The notes beneath the pieces are model-generated. The model worked only from the letters and a program-made list of their open reading frames with translations. It was not told where the DNA came from and did not search any database. Below, piece after piece: positions 17,550 through 26,500 of a stretch of 48,267 nucleotides of DNA. The stretch comes from Rhodoferax sp. OV413. Its GTDB lineage: Bacteria > Pseudomonadota > Gammaproteobacteria > Burkholderiales > Burkholderiaceae_C. The translations under genes and the position numbers were made by a program. The stretch spans positions 1-48,267 of the forward strand of contig CAMAWD010000044.1 of assembly GCA_945861785.1 (NCBI GenBank), read 5' to 3'. Position 1 is the first letter of the stretch; the number at the start of each line of letters is the position of its first letter.

Positions 17550-20500
17550 ATGCGGCTACGTAAAGCCTCAAGCTGGGTTTTTAGCGCTTCACTATTGGTT
17601 CTCGCCGCTAACGCAATATTGTTGGTATTGATCTCGCGCGCATACGACGATGTCGTTGCAGTGCAAGACCACAGGCGAGCAACCACGTTGTCCGCAGAGC
17701 AATTCCGACGTGAAACAGAGCACTTGACACAGTTCGTCCGCTCCTATACCGCCACAGGCGATGACAGATATTTACTCTATTACTACGATATCTTGGCTGT
17801 GCGTGAGGGCAAAAAGCCTGCTCCACAGAACTTCAAGAGGGGATCATATTGGGACGACGTGGTTGCACGGCGTATTGTGCATACTACCCCTGAGCTTGGA
17901 GCGCGCCAGTCTTTCACCGACACTATGAAGGCCTTGGGGTTTAGCACAAACGAGGGGCAAGCATTCAGCAAGGTCGTTGAGGCAACAGAGGCGATGAAGG
18001 AGGATGAGCAAAAGGCTTTTGCAGCTACTCAAGGTCTGTACGATCCCGACAAACAGGAGTTTGTCGCCGATGGACCCGTGCGGCTTGATTTTGCCATCCA
18101 GTTGGTCCACAGTGACTCATACAACCGCCTGAAGGCAAACCTGTCAACCGCCGTCGAGAGTTTCGTGGAATTGGTGGACAAGAGAACCAGCGACCAAGTT
18201 CTCGCAGCCAGTCAGGCACTTAATCGATGGATATTGCTTTCGCTGGTCTGTATGAGCATCACCATTGCCGCCGCCGCAATCACTTTGCGGGTATTGAGGC
18301 AGCGCGTTCTGTTGCCAATTCATCGTCTGGGAAAAAATGCGGAAAAACTGGCTGCTGGTAACTATGAAGCACGAACTGGAGTATTGCAGAGCTTTGATGA
18401 GTTTATTGCCCTGAGTACTGCAGTTGATGGGATGGCAGCAGCCATGCAAACAGACATTGAGCGAAGGCATACCACACAGCTGGAATTGGAGCGGGCAAAG
18501 CAGGTCGCCGAAGCGGCGACTTATGCAAAGTCAATGTTTCTGGCAAACATGAGCCACGAGATACGCACTCCAATGAATGCCATCCTTGGCATGGCCTATC
18601 TCACATTGAGGACCAAACTTGAACCGCGCCAACACGACTACGTAAGCAAGATATACGACGCCTCAACCTCTTTGTTGGCGATCATCAACGATATCCTGGA
18701 TTTTTCGAAAATCGAGGCCGGAAAGATCAACCTTGAAGTCGGTCGATTCCGCCTTGAGGATGTGGCGGGAAGGTCCTTGTCCTTGCTCAGGCAGCGCGCA
18801 AACGAAAAGGATATCGAGTTGCTGTTGGATGTTTCTGACGCGCTGCTGCTGGGCGAGAGTGGTGCAGTAATGGGCGATGGGCTGCGCCTCGGACAAGTCT
18901 TGACGAATTTACTCTCCAACGCTGTTAAATTCACACATCGTGGGTTTGTCAAACTAAAGATTTCAATCGAGGAAAATCTGCCAGATTCGATTGTCTTGCG
19001 ATTCAGTATCCAGGATACAGGGATCGGACTGAGTCAGGGTCAAATAGAAAACCTATTCCGGGAGTTTACTCAGGCGGATGGTTCAACTACACGCAAGTAT
19101 GGTGGCACCGGATTGGGACTCACCATTTCCAAGAAGCTGATTGATTTGATGGGCGGACGTATCTGGATTGAAAGTGTTCTCGGGAGTGGTTCTTCCTTCT
19201 GCTTCACTGCAAGAGTTCAAAAGACAGTTCCGGCCCCGCCATCGGCCGTCTTGACGCCACAGGCAGGGGCATTGCGCGTGCTTATCGTCGACGATCAACC
19301 TGATGCGCGCGCGGCGCTTAGGGATTTGATTGAGGCGCTTGGCATTGGGCAGTCCAGCGCGGGAACTGTCGACATGGCTGCCGATGGACGTTTGGCTCTG
19401 AAAATGATTGAGTCGAAGCGGGACCGTGGCGAACCCTACGACTTGTTGCTGCTGGATTGGATAATGCCTGGGTTTGACGGGTCAGATGTTCTCAAGATTC
19501 TGAAGGGTAAAGCAGTGGATTCGCGGCCGTTGGTTGTCGTGGTTTCCGCGTACGACTCGGACATCCTGCAGGACGCAGCTGAGGCACTTGGTGCAGCGCG
19601 CTTCTTGCCAAAACCAGTGCTCCCCGAGTCATTGCGAGACATTATTAGATCAATAACCAGTGAGGGCGGTTTTGCGGCAGCAGATACGGCCCCTGAATCA
19701 TTGGAAGTTTCGTTGGTCGGCATGCGATTTTTGCTTGCAGAGGATAACCCAATCAATCAACAACTGGCATTCGAATTGCTTGATAGTCGCGGCGCGGCGA
19801 TAGACGTAGTCGAAAATGGCAAAGAAGCAATTGAAAAATTGGACGCGCGCCCATCGGGCTACTACGATGCAGTGCTAATGGATCTCCAGATGCCCGTGAT
19901 GGACGGATATGAAGCCACCCGGCTGTTACGGTTGAATTCCAAATCTATCGACCTGCCAATTTACGCAATGACCGCCCACGCAATGGAAGAGGAGCGGGAG
20001 CGGTGCTTGGTATTGGGAATGAATGGCCATATAAGTAAACCAATTGAGCCAAAGGTGTTGTTCGGGCTGTTGGACAGGCTGAGAGTGACAACCGTCAAGG
20101 CGCGACCAGGGCCTACTACATCAGCAAAGGTAAATCCAAGGATATCGCAGGCAGAGCCAAACGCAGATTTGCCAAATATACAGGGGCTCGACACATCGAC
20201 AGGGCTGCGATTTGCGGATGGTAAACCGAGTCTTTATTTGCAGACTCTGAGGCGATTTGTCCAGGATTTCGCAAAATTCAGTGCGGTTGTTCAATCGCTT
20301 GACTGTTCCCATGATCGGGAGATTGTTCTGCGGTCGATTCACACACTGAAAGGGCTTGCGGGCACTATCGGAGCGTTTGAAATACAACAGATGGCGGTTA
20401 AGGTCGAAGTCGATCTGGGAGGTTGTGAGTCAGGCGCAAGATTCCCGGAAAGTATGGAGGAATTGAATTTCCTACTGACAGAACTCATCCGTGCGCTTGA

Positions 20501-20801
20501 GTCGTTTGAAGGCGAACGACAGCAGTTGCCAGCAACCGGTTTAAACCTCGTCCACGATCCGTGCCGGTTGGATTCCGCCCCCTTGAGTGTGGGCGCGCTA
20601 AAGCCCAGTGAAATATTTCTTGAACTCCGCAGTTTGTTATTGCAAGGGGATAGCCACGCCCGTACACTTTGGCAGACAAACGCAAAGGAGCTTGCAGAGC
20701 AGATCAGTCAATCAGATTTGGCAAAGCTCAATATTGCCTTGGCGAACTATGATTTTGACGCGGCGCTCGCCTTGATTGGCGTCATGGAACGGCCTCTATG
20801 A
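17550..20801 (+). CDS. Hybrid sensor histidine kinase with two receiver domains and HPt domain
   Basis: A 1083-residue inner-membrane phosphorelay protein. TM1 is at about 8-30, followed by a periplasmic sensor of roughly 200 residues with no family I can name, TM2 at about 230-252 and HAMP. The dimerisation/phosphoacceptor domain has SHEIRTPMN with H336. The ATPase domain has NLLSNAVKFTH, DTGIGLS and GGTGLGLTISKKL. Receiver 1 has its acceptor at D636 (LLLLDWIMPGFDG) and receiver 2 at D778 (LMDLQMPVMDG). The C-terminal HPt has H931 (SIHTLKGLAG). The layout is of the BarA/EvgS kind. No separate output regulator is adjacent. Base composition is lower in GC than the flanks, suggesting transfer. 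It is convergent with the PstS-like/barrel pair. Confidence 0.94.
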   Translation: MRLRKASSWVFSASLLVLAANAILLVLISRAYDDVVAVQDHRRATTLSAEQFRRETEHLTQFVRSYTATGDDRYLLYYYDILAVREGKKPAPQNFKRGSYWDDVVARRIVHTTPELGARQSFTDTMKALGFSTNEGQAFSKVVEATEAMKEDEQKAFAATQGLYDPDKQEFVADGPVRLDFAIQLVHSDSYNRLKANLSTAVESFVELVDKRTSDQVLAASQALNRWILLSLVCMSITIAAAAITLRVLRQRVLLPIHRLGKNAEKLAAGNYEARTGVLQSFDEFIALSTAVDGMAAAMQTDIERRHTTQLELERAKQVAEAATYAKSMFLANMSHEIRTPMNAILGMAYLTLRTKLEPRQHDYVSKIYDASTSLLAIINDILDFSKIEAGKINLEVGRFRLEDVAGRSLSLLRQRANEKDIELLLDVSDALLLGESGAVMGDGLRLGQVLTNLLSNAVKFTHRGFVKLKISIEENLPDSIVLRFSIQDTGIGLSQGQIENLFREFTQADGSTTRKYGGTGLGLTISKKLIDLMGGRIWIESVLGSGSSFCFTARVQKTVPAPPSAVLTPQAGALRVLIVDDQPDARAALRDLIEALGIGQSSAGTVDMAADGRLALKMIESKRDRGEPYDLLLLDWIMPGFDGSDVLKILKGKAVDSRPLVVVVSAYDSDILQDAAEALGAARFLPKPVLPESLRDIIRSITSEGGFAAADTAPESLEVSLVGMRFLLAEDNPINQQLAFELLDSRGAAIDVVENGKEAIEKLDARPSGYYDAVLMDLQMPVMDGYEATRLLRLNSKSIDLPIYAMTAHAMEEERERCLVLGMNGHISKPIEPKVLFGLLDRLRVTTVKARPGPTTSAKVNPRISQAEPNADLPNIQGLDTSTGLRFADGKPSLYLQTLRRFVQDFAKFSAVVQSLDCSHDREIVLRSIHTLKGLAGTIGAFEIQQMAVKVEVDLGGCESGARFPESMEELNFLLTELIRALESFEGERQQLPATGLNLVHDPCRLDSAPLSVGALKPSEIFLELRSLLLQGDSHARTLWQTNAKELAEQISQSDLAKLNIALANYDFDAALALIGVMERPL

Positions 20802-20821
20802 ACCACGCCAGCCGGCGGGTG

Positions 20822-21334
20822 TCAGTGCGATTTATTCAGTCGGTCCCATTGACTGACTATGAAGCCAACAAGGTAACCAAGCGGTGACTGGGCCGTCGAG
20901 GTACCACACCTCAAGAGTATGTTCACGCCGGGCCCAATTTCTGATTCGTCAAGATAACCAATAGCACCTGGTGTTGAAGCAACAAAACTCAAGACTTCGG
21001 CACTTCTAGGTAACTCTTGCGGAGAAGTTCCTTTGCCGACATACTTTCTTACGGTCCAGTGGGCTGTGTACCGATCCTCATCCTGTTTCAGGCAACTTGA
21101 TAGAAACCGTTTGCGAATAGAACTCCCGACTGGGGCATTTACTGCAGAAACAGCGACTCCGTCGATCTCGGAGGATCTGCCCATATAAAGCCGAAGAATT
21201 GCCGCGGCATCGACTTTCTTCACATTGGTATTGCCGATCACAACGACTATTCGACTGTGCGCCAGTGTGCCAAATAGTGGCAATGTCGCCATGACAACCC
21301 AACGAATGATGGTCTTATACACTGGGGCCCTCAT
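20822..21334 (-). CDS. Small PstS-like periplasmic substrate-binding-type protein
   Basis: A 170-residue protein with a signal peptide (IIRWVVMATLPLFGTLAHS). The body has features of the half-size phosphate-binding-like proteins: IVVVIGNTNVKKVDAAAILR, LYMGRSSEIDG, and late in the protein VLSFVASTPGAIGYLDES, the loop common to PstS-type domains. At about half the length of real PstS and with no ABC permease nearby, it is unlikely to be a transporter component; a sensory or envelope role seems likelier. ATG 21334 overlaps the stop of the barrel gene by one base (TGATG). It is convergent with the histidine kinase. Confidence 0.75.
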   Translation of the reverse strand: MRAPVYKTIIRWVVMATLPLFGTLAHSRIVVVIGNTNVKKVDAAAILRLYMGRSSEIDGVAVSAVNAPVGSSIRKRFLSSCLKQDEDRYTAHWTVRKYVGKGTSPQELPRSAEVLSFVASTPGAIGYLDESEIGPGVNILLRCGTSTAQSPLGYLVGFIVSQWDRLNKSH

Positions 21335-22656
21335 CAAAAGGCGAAGCTGTAGGACATTGAGGCGACATTAATACTCTTGCTATTTACGTCCATCCCACTG
21401 GGCGAGTCGACAAGACTGGATACTCGACCGATCCGCACGCGCATCAGTTCTGCCTTCAGCTTTTGCGTTACATTGATCCGATAGCTGACACCGATTGCCA
21501 GTGAATGTTGGTCTTGCACACGAATTTGATCAGCGGCAGCACGTTGCAAGGCATTGATGAATGCGGCACCTGGAACAAACGCCGGCACGGTGTTCGAATT
21601 AACTGCCCTGTTAAGATCAAGCGGCCCCCGTGCAGACTTTACAGCCGAAGCAAAAACATAAGGCGTCCAGCGATCAAATTGCTTCAGAAGCGACATGTAG
21701 CCCCGATTCGCTGTTTCGTTAAAGTCGGTCTTGTTGCTGACGCTTCGTGCGAATTCACCAACGACCCGAAAGCCGGATCCGACACTGATATCCGCGCCCA
21801 GACTGAGAACTGAGTAATCGATTTGCCTAATTTGCGGCACGCCCGGGCCGGGTAACAAAGACGACAGCTGATAATATCCAACACCTGGCATCAGTGTGAC
21901 AAATGGAAAGCTCACCCCGATGGTTTCACCATTTCGTCCGACCAATGCCGAGCGATATATCCCCGCTCGATAGGTGCTGTCGTCGCGCTTGTAAGACAGG
22001 CTGATTGCAACTCCTTTCGCAACCAAATGCCGATAGGAGGCTGCCGCGGTTTGAACCCCTGGAATGTCGTCGCGCGTCCAAACCCGGCTATCGATACTGG
22101 TGTTGCCCCAAATACCGTCAAGCGAGACCTCATCGGCATCCATATTCCAAGTCTTGCCAAATGAAACTCCAACATAGTCGTTGTTCGGCGAAATGGAATA
22201 CATCTCAATCGGCGGCCGGACAAAATCGTAGGTGACGCCGACGTTATAGGTCTGCGAATACAAGTAAAGGGGAATTCTCTGCTTACCCAGCCTGAAGAGC
22301 CAGTCGCCAGAAGGACGCCAGGACAGAAATGCCCACGCGACAGCCGCTCGATATCTGCGATCACCTTCACTTGCCGGTTGCCCGACAACTTGGGCGGTGG
22401 CCCCAAATGAATTGGACAGCCGTGAGTCGAGCTGCACACCTGCGACTGTGTCGTGCCGAAACGTACCGCGATTGTCAATGAATTGATCGTACGTAAACGG
22501 TTGGTCAGTGCGTGAATACCCAACAGTGCCATAAGCCGAAATCGAATAGTCTGCGCCAAATGCGGAATTGGTGTGCACTCCGAATGCCGTGGTCGCAAGC
22601 GCGCACACACAGCAAAAACGGCCCAACCTGCTGATGCGAACAAATGAGCCGCGCAC
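21334..22656 (-). CDS. Outer-membrane beta-barrel protein (porin-like)
   Basis: About 440 residues. The GTG at 22656 gives a signal peptide (SRLGRFCCVCALATTAFG, cut near AFGA/DYS), whereas the longer open frame to 22791 would start with a TTG and bury it, so I prefer the former; the start remains uncertain. The mature part is rich in alternating, aromatic-ended strands and closes with the outer-membrane signature SMSYSFAF. Stretches such as LFRLGKQRIPLYLYSQTYNV and VRPPIEMY recall porin-like proteins found with two-component or cyclic-di-GMP sensors. It is coupled to the PstS-like gene. The ligand is unknown. Confidence 0.75.
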   Translation of the reverse strand: MRGSFVRISRLGRFCCVCALATTAFGVHTNSAFGADYSISAYGTVGYSRTDQPFTYDQFIDNRGTFRHDTVAGVQLDSRLSNSFGATAQVVGQPASEGDRRYRAAVAWAFLSWRPSGDWLFRLGKQRIPLYLYSQTYNVGVTYDFVRPPIEMYSISPNNDYVGVSFGKTWNMDADEVSLDGIWGNTSIDSRVWTRDDIPGVQTAAASYRHLVAKGVAISLSYKRDDSTYRAGIYRSALVGRNGETIGVSFPFVTLMPGVGYYQLSSLLPGPGVPQIRQIDYSVLSLGADISVGSGFRVVGEFARSVSNKTDFNETANRGYMSLLKQFDRWTPYVFASAVKSARGPLDLNRAVNSNTVPAFVPGAAFINALQRAAADQIRVQDQHSLAIGVSYRINVTQKLKAELMRVRIGRVSSLVDSPSGMDVNSKSINVASMSYSFAF

Positions 22657-22828
22657 ACTGTTCAGGACTCTGCGGCAAGATGGCAAGCACCGAACGGGAC
22701 AAAATGAGACCACAAACAACCTTTGGTTCCGACCTGACTGCAGAGCTGCGCGCTTGAGGCGCTTTGGAGCAACAAATCGTATTGCAGGCAATTTCGTCTG
22801 TGTCCCATTTTGTCAACTATTGCCGACA

Positions 22829-22875
22829 TGTCAACCAGACGGCATGGGTTGACACCAGACGGCATGGTTGGTGTC
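22829..22875 (-). promoter_or_regulatory. Two overlapping hairpins with a shared loop upstream of the barrel gene
   Basis: On the minus strand a 7-bp stem GACACCA/TGGTGTC (22851-22857 with 22869-22875) and an 8-bp stem TGTCAACC/GGTTGACA (22829-22836 with 22847-22854) enclose almost identical loops containing CATGCCGTC. The stems share four bases, so both cannot form fully at once. An operator pair or a leader RNA element is possible. A TTGACA box also lies within it. Confidence 0.5.
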
Positions 22876-22946
22876 TTGGTCGTCAATGCGATTTGGTGAT
22901 GAGATGGCCGCTCGGGAGTCGCGTGGCGTTGCTGCGTCAATACGAG

Positions 22947-23444
22947 CTACTTCGGCATCGCGAGACAATGCGCCACCAATCCGCGTACACCCGCCTCACA
23001 CAGGTCCAGCACGCGTTCAAACCCTGCCACAGACCCGTAGTAGGGGTCCGGAATTTCCATTGTGCCTGCAGCAGGCGCAAACTCCAGCAGCAAACGAAGC
23101 TTGTAGGTGTGTTCACCCGGGCACAACTGGCGCAGGTCGATCATGTTGGCTTGGTCCATGGCCAGGATCATGTCGAATTTGTCGAAATCCTTGTCGCCGA
23201 TCTGCCGCGCGCGGCCTTTGCCAACCGGATACCCGCGCTGACTCAGAACGGTGACGGCCCGAGGGTCGATCGGAGCGCCGCCACGTCCGGCATGGGTGCC
23301 TGCAGAGTCCACCAGGATGGTGCCCGCCAAGCCCGCCTGCTTGGCCAGGTGCCGGGCAACACACTGCGCCATGGGAGAACGGCAGACATTGCCCATGCAG
23401 ACCATCAGGATCTTGTGGGATGGGTCGGATCGCGAAAAGAACAT
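22947..23444 (-). CDS. Low-molecular-weight protein-tyrosine phosphatase
   Basis: A 165-residue cytoplasmic phosphatase. The catalytic P-loop is C-x5-R-S (C16-MGNVC-R22-S), followed by AQCVARHLAKQAGL and the general-acid loop PDPYYG in the last third. Members such as Wzb and Ptp dephosphorylate tyrosine autokinases that drive capsule or exopolysaccharide polymerisation, and such a kinase is encoded at 38371-39312, so a link is plausible. It is full length, unlike its 5' copy at 16671-16749. ATG 23444 gives an N-terminal extension of about ten residues relative to common family starts. It is followed downstream by the barrel gene's leader. Confidence 0.93.
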   Translation of the reverse strand: MFFSRSDPSHKILMVCMGNVCRSPMAQCVARHLAKQAGLAGTILVDSAGTHAGRGGAPIDPRAVTVLSQRGYPVGKGRARQIGDKDFDKFDMILAMDQANMIDLRQLCPGEHTYKLRLLLEFAPAAGTMEIPDPYYGSVAGFERVLDLCEAGVRGLVAHCLAMPK

Positions 23445-23632
23445 GCTGTTGCTGGGCGGAGTGACATGGCGCCGGCCTGTAAGTTTGAGAGTGGCGCGTC
23501 AGCCTTGGCGCTTTACCCACACCACCGGCGGAACGCAATTCAAGGTTGCTTGTCCAATTCTGCCTGCATGGTCGACGCCAAACGGGCAAATAGCTTGAGT
23601 TTTTTCTGGGTGTCACGGTAACGCTCAGCGAT
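23366..23632. repeat. 267-bp direct repeat, copy B
   Basis: This partner of 16671-16937 lies inside the intact phosphatase and cyclic-nucleotide-binding genes, so it is the probable source copy. It marks the right edge of the less GC-rich block. Confidence 0.95.
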
Positions 23633-24115
23633 TCGCGCCGACACGGCCAGCAGGAATTTGGCGCCGATGGCGGGTTGCTCTTCGATCAGGGACTCAAGCG
23701 CCTGGCGCGTCATCACCGCACACTGGATGTCGGTGCTCGCCGTGCAAGAAGCCGACCGCGGGCCGGTGTCGAGCAGGCCCATCTCACCCACCAGGCTACC
23801 CGGCCCGAGCACCGCAGTGGTGACCGGCTCGGTGCGGCTGACCGTGATGCTCTCGACAACCACCTCGCCATCGAGCAACAACACCATGAAGCCGGTATTT
23901 TCCGCGTCCCCCTCGGTGATGAAAGTAACCCCGGCCGGGACTTTCTCGGGGCGCATGTAACTGACTACGATTTTCGCCTCGACCGGGTTGAGTTGCACCA
24001 GCGCCGCGGGTGCTGCCAACAACCTCGCGGCGTGGTCACGGCTGGAAATCTCGCGCGGTAGCGTGTTCGCATCCCGAGCGGGGGGCGACGTGCGTTTGTC
24101 TTGGGGGTCAACCAT
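23540..24115 (-). CDS. Cyclic-nucleotide-binding domain protein without DNA-binding domain
   Basis: 191 residues with a Crp-type beta-roll at about 55-165 (YMRPEKVPAGVTFITEGDAE, GFMVLLLDGEVVVE). The phosphate-binding cassette is GEMGLLDTGPRSAS, which keeps the Glu and Arg used to bind the cyclic nucleotide. The C-terminus is a short helical tail (FARLASTMQAELDKQP) with no helix-turn-helix, so it is not a transcription factor of the Crp type. It may act by protein contact. ATG 24115 (MVDPQDKRTSPP) is used; the region before it is not conserved-looking. It lies upstream of the phosphatase on the same strand and is divergent from the Lol-like operon. Confidence 0.87.
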   Translation of the reverse strand: MVDPQDKRTSPPARDANTLPREISSRDHAARLLAAPAALVQLNPVEAKIVVSYMRPEKVPAGVTFITEGDAENTGFMVLLLDGEVVVESITVSRTEPVTTAVLGPGSLVGEMGLLDTGPRSASCTASTDIQCAVMTRQALESLIEEQPAIGAKFLLAVSARIAERYRDTQKKLKLFARLASTMQAELDKQP

Positions 24116-24335
24116 GACGTGTGTTCGCGGGTTCTCTTTTTGGGGGTGGGACGCCGATCCATGGTAACGCAAGCGGCACGCGAGCGGGTGTTGGATCAAG
24201 CCCAGGGGAAATACATGCGGCTGTCTGGAAGAGCTTGCCAAAAATGATACATAAGAGGTAATAATCCTGACGACGGTTCTTCTGATGAGCCGCACCGGGT
24301 GAGGGCGTCCTTGGGTGAAAGATGAGGGCCAGCGG

Positions 24336-25088
24336 ATGACGGATCAGCCAGACGATGACGGGCCGGCAAGCGTGCCGGGTCCCCAGCAGGGGCCCGTTGC
24401 GGTGCTGAGCAAGGTTCACAAGACCTACCATCTCGACACGGTCGAGGTCCCGGTGATCCGGGGCGTCGATATCTTGGTGCGCCACGCCAAGTTCACCGTG
24501 CTGATTGGTCCGTCCGGCAGCGGCAAGACGACGCTGCTGAACATGCTGGGTTGCATCGACAAACCCGACCAAGGCGAAATCATCGTCGCCGATGCGAAGG
24601 TCGGCGAGATGTCCGACGATGCCCTGGCGGATTTTCGGGCGAAGAACATCGGCTTCATCTTTCAGAATTTCAATTTGTTGCCGGTGCTCAGCGCCTACGA
24701 GAACATCGAATACCCGTTGTTGCTGGCGGGTGCCTCAGCCAAGAAGCGAGGCGACCGCGTGCCCAGGTTGCTCAAGGCGGTGGGTTTGTCTGACCGCGCC
24801 AAGAACTTGCCGGGCCAGTTGTCAGGCGGGCAACGCCAGCGGGTCGCGATTGCGCGTGCCTTGGCGCGCAAACCCAAACTGGTGATCGCCGACGAACCCA
24901 CCGCTAACTTGGACAGCACCACCGGTGCCGCAATTTTGGCCCTGATGCGCCGCATGGTGGACCAGTATGGAATCTCCTTCATCTTCTCTACGCACGACCC
25001 GGAGGTGATCAAGGCGGCGGATGATTCGATCTTCATCAAGGACGGCTTGATCCAGGGTATCCGGCGCAAGGCGGAGGTCGCGGCATGA
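24336..25088 (+). CDS. LolD/MacB-like ABC transporter ATPase
   Basis: A 250-residue ATPase of the LolD/MacB/FtsE type. Walker A is GPSGSGKTT, Q-loop IFQNFNLLPVL, signature LSGGQRQRVAIARAL, Walker B VIADEPTANLD and H-loop STHDPE. These ATPases power mechanotransmission permeases that extract lipoproteins or move substrates within the envelope, not classical import. I chose ATG 24336 because GAGGG lies 7 bases upstream; a GTG at 24315 is an alternative. It overlaps the permease gene by 4 bases. Confidence 0.9.
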   Translation: MTDQPDDDGPASVPGPQQGPVAVLSKVHKTYHLDTVEVPVIRGVDILVRHAKFTVLIGPSGSGKTTLLNMLGCIDKPDQGEIIVADAKVGEMSDDALADFRAKNIGFIFQNFNLLPVLSAYENIEYPLLLAGASAKKRGDRVPRLLKAVGLSDRAKNLPGQLSGGQRQRVAIARALARKPKLVIADEPTANLDSTTGAAILALMRRMVDQYGISFIFSTHDPEVIKAADDSIFIKDGLIQGIRRKAEVAA

Positions 25089-26482
25089 TGATGACGCTGA
25101 ATCTGGCGTTGCGGAATTTGTTGCGGAATCGGCGGCGGTCGATTGCGACGTTGGTGGCAATGGCAATAGGGTCCGCTTCGATCCTGTTGTTTGGTGGTTA
25201 CAGCGCCAACATGAACTACACCATGCACACCGAGTATGTGCAGACCGGTGGGCACCTGCAGATCCAGCATCGCGATTTCTTTTTGTACGGCAGCGGCAAC
25301 CCGACTGCCTATGGAATCGCAGACTACGGCAAGATCATGGCCGCGATTCAGGCCGACGGCGTATTGAAGAACATGGTGGTCGTGGTAACGCCGACTTTGC
25401 AGTTTGGCGGCATTGGCGGCAATTACGCGGCCAGTGTTTCCCGCACGATCGTGGGCAACGGGTTCATTGCGGAGGATGTCAACCGCATGCGCAGGTGGAA
25501 TGGTTTTGGCTTGAGGACGGGGTCTCCGCCGTTCCCGCTGGAGGGCACTGCGCCAGACTCCGCCATCGTTGGCATGGGGGTCGCCAGGGTGTTGCAGCTC
25601 TGCGAGGCGCTGAAAATTGCCAATTGCCCCAAACCAGAAAAGGAGCCTGCTGTGGATGGGGCTGCATTGCCGGACGACATCGCCAAGTTGTCCCAGCTTG
25701 AAACACCAGCAGTTGACACTGCAGCATCCAAACTTGGACGGATCGAGGTTCTCGCAGGCAATTCACGTGGCACGCCAAACGTGGCGTCGATCATGGTGGT
25801 GAAGGCTGAAGAGCAGGGTTTCAAGGAGTTTGACGAAGTGGCCGTGTTGATGCACCTGGCCCAGACACAACAGTTGATCTACGGCAAGTCCGAACCCAAG
25901 GTCACCTCCATCATCGTGCAGTTGAAGCACTCGGAACAGATCCCGGCCGCAATTGCAAGGCTTAACCCACTGTTGGCAAGCTTCTCCAAAACCCAGCCTT
26001 TGGCCGTGCTCGACTTCCAGACTCTGAATCCGTTTTATGTCCAGACGATGCAACTGTTCGACGCGATATTCGGGTTCATTTTTGCCCTTATCGGCGCCAT
26101 TGTGTTGTTTACCGTCAGCAATACAATGAACACAGCGGTGGTGGAGCGTACGGTGGAAATTGGCACTTTGCGCGCCATCGGTCTGCGGCGAGCCGGTATC
26201 CGCAATCTTTTTGTCACCGAAGGTGCCTTGTTGGGCTTGGGTGGTGGCATTCTCGGAGTAGCAGTGGCCCTGGTTCTGGCGGCAGGCTCCAACGCAATGG
26301 GGTTTACCTGGACGCCGCCTGGAAGCGCGCAGGCGCTGCCGGTGATCTTGACGGTGTGGGGCGAGACCAAGATGATTCTTGTCACGAGCATTGGTCTGAT
26401 GTTCATCGCCGTGGTGAGCGCCTGGTGGCCGTCTTATCGGGCGGCACAACTGAATGTGGTCGAAGCATTGCGCCATGTCTGA
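25085..26482 (+). CDS. FtsX/LolC-family ABC permease
   Basis: A 465-residue inner-membrane protein of the MacB/LolC topology: one N-terminal TM (about 18-40, SIATLVAMAIGSASILLFGG), a large periplasmic domain of roughly 280 residues, then three C-terminal TMs including FIFALIGAIVLFTVSNTMNT and the FtsX motif ERTVEIGTLRAIGLRR. It ends SYRAAQLNVVEALRHV, typical of the family. It partners the ATPase before it. With the LolA-like and barrel genes after it, it would form a trans-envelope route for a lipidated or amphipathic substrate. Confidence 0.92.
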   Translation: MMMTLNLALRNLLRNRRRSIATLVAMAIGSASILLFGGYSANMNYTMHTEYVQTGGHLQIQHRDFFLYGSGNPTAYGIADYGKIMAAIQADGVLKNMVVVVTPTLQFGGIGGNYAASVSRTIVGNGFIAEDVNRMRRWNGFGLRTGSPPFPLEGTAPDSAIVGMGVARVLQLCEALKIANCPKPEKEPAVDGAALPDDIAKLSQLETPAVDTAASKLGRIEVLAGNSRGTPNVASIMVVKAEEQGFKEFDEVAVLMHLAQTQQLIYGKSEPKVTSIIVQLKHSEQIPAAIARLNPLLASFSKTQPLAVLDFQTLNPFYVQTMQLFDAIFGFIFALIGAIVLFTVSNTMNTAVVERTVEIGTLRAIGLRRAGIRNLFVTEGALLGLGGGILGVAVALVLAAGSNAMGFTWTPPGSAQALPVILTVWGETKMILVTSIGLMFIAVVSAWWPSYRAAQLNVVEALRHV

Positions 26483-26500
26483 CAGAAGGAGAACATAGCC

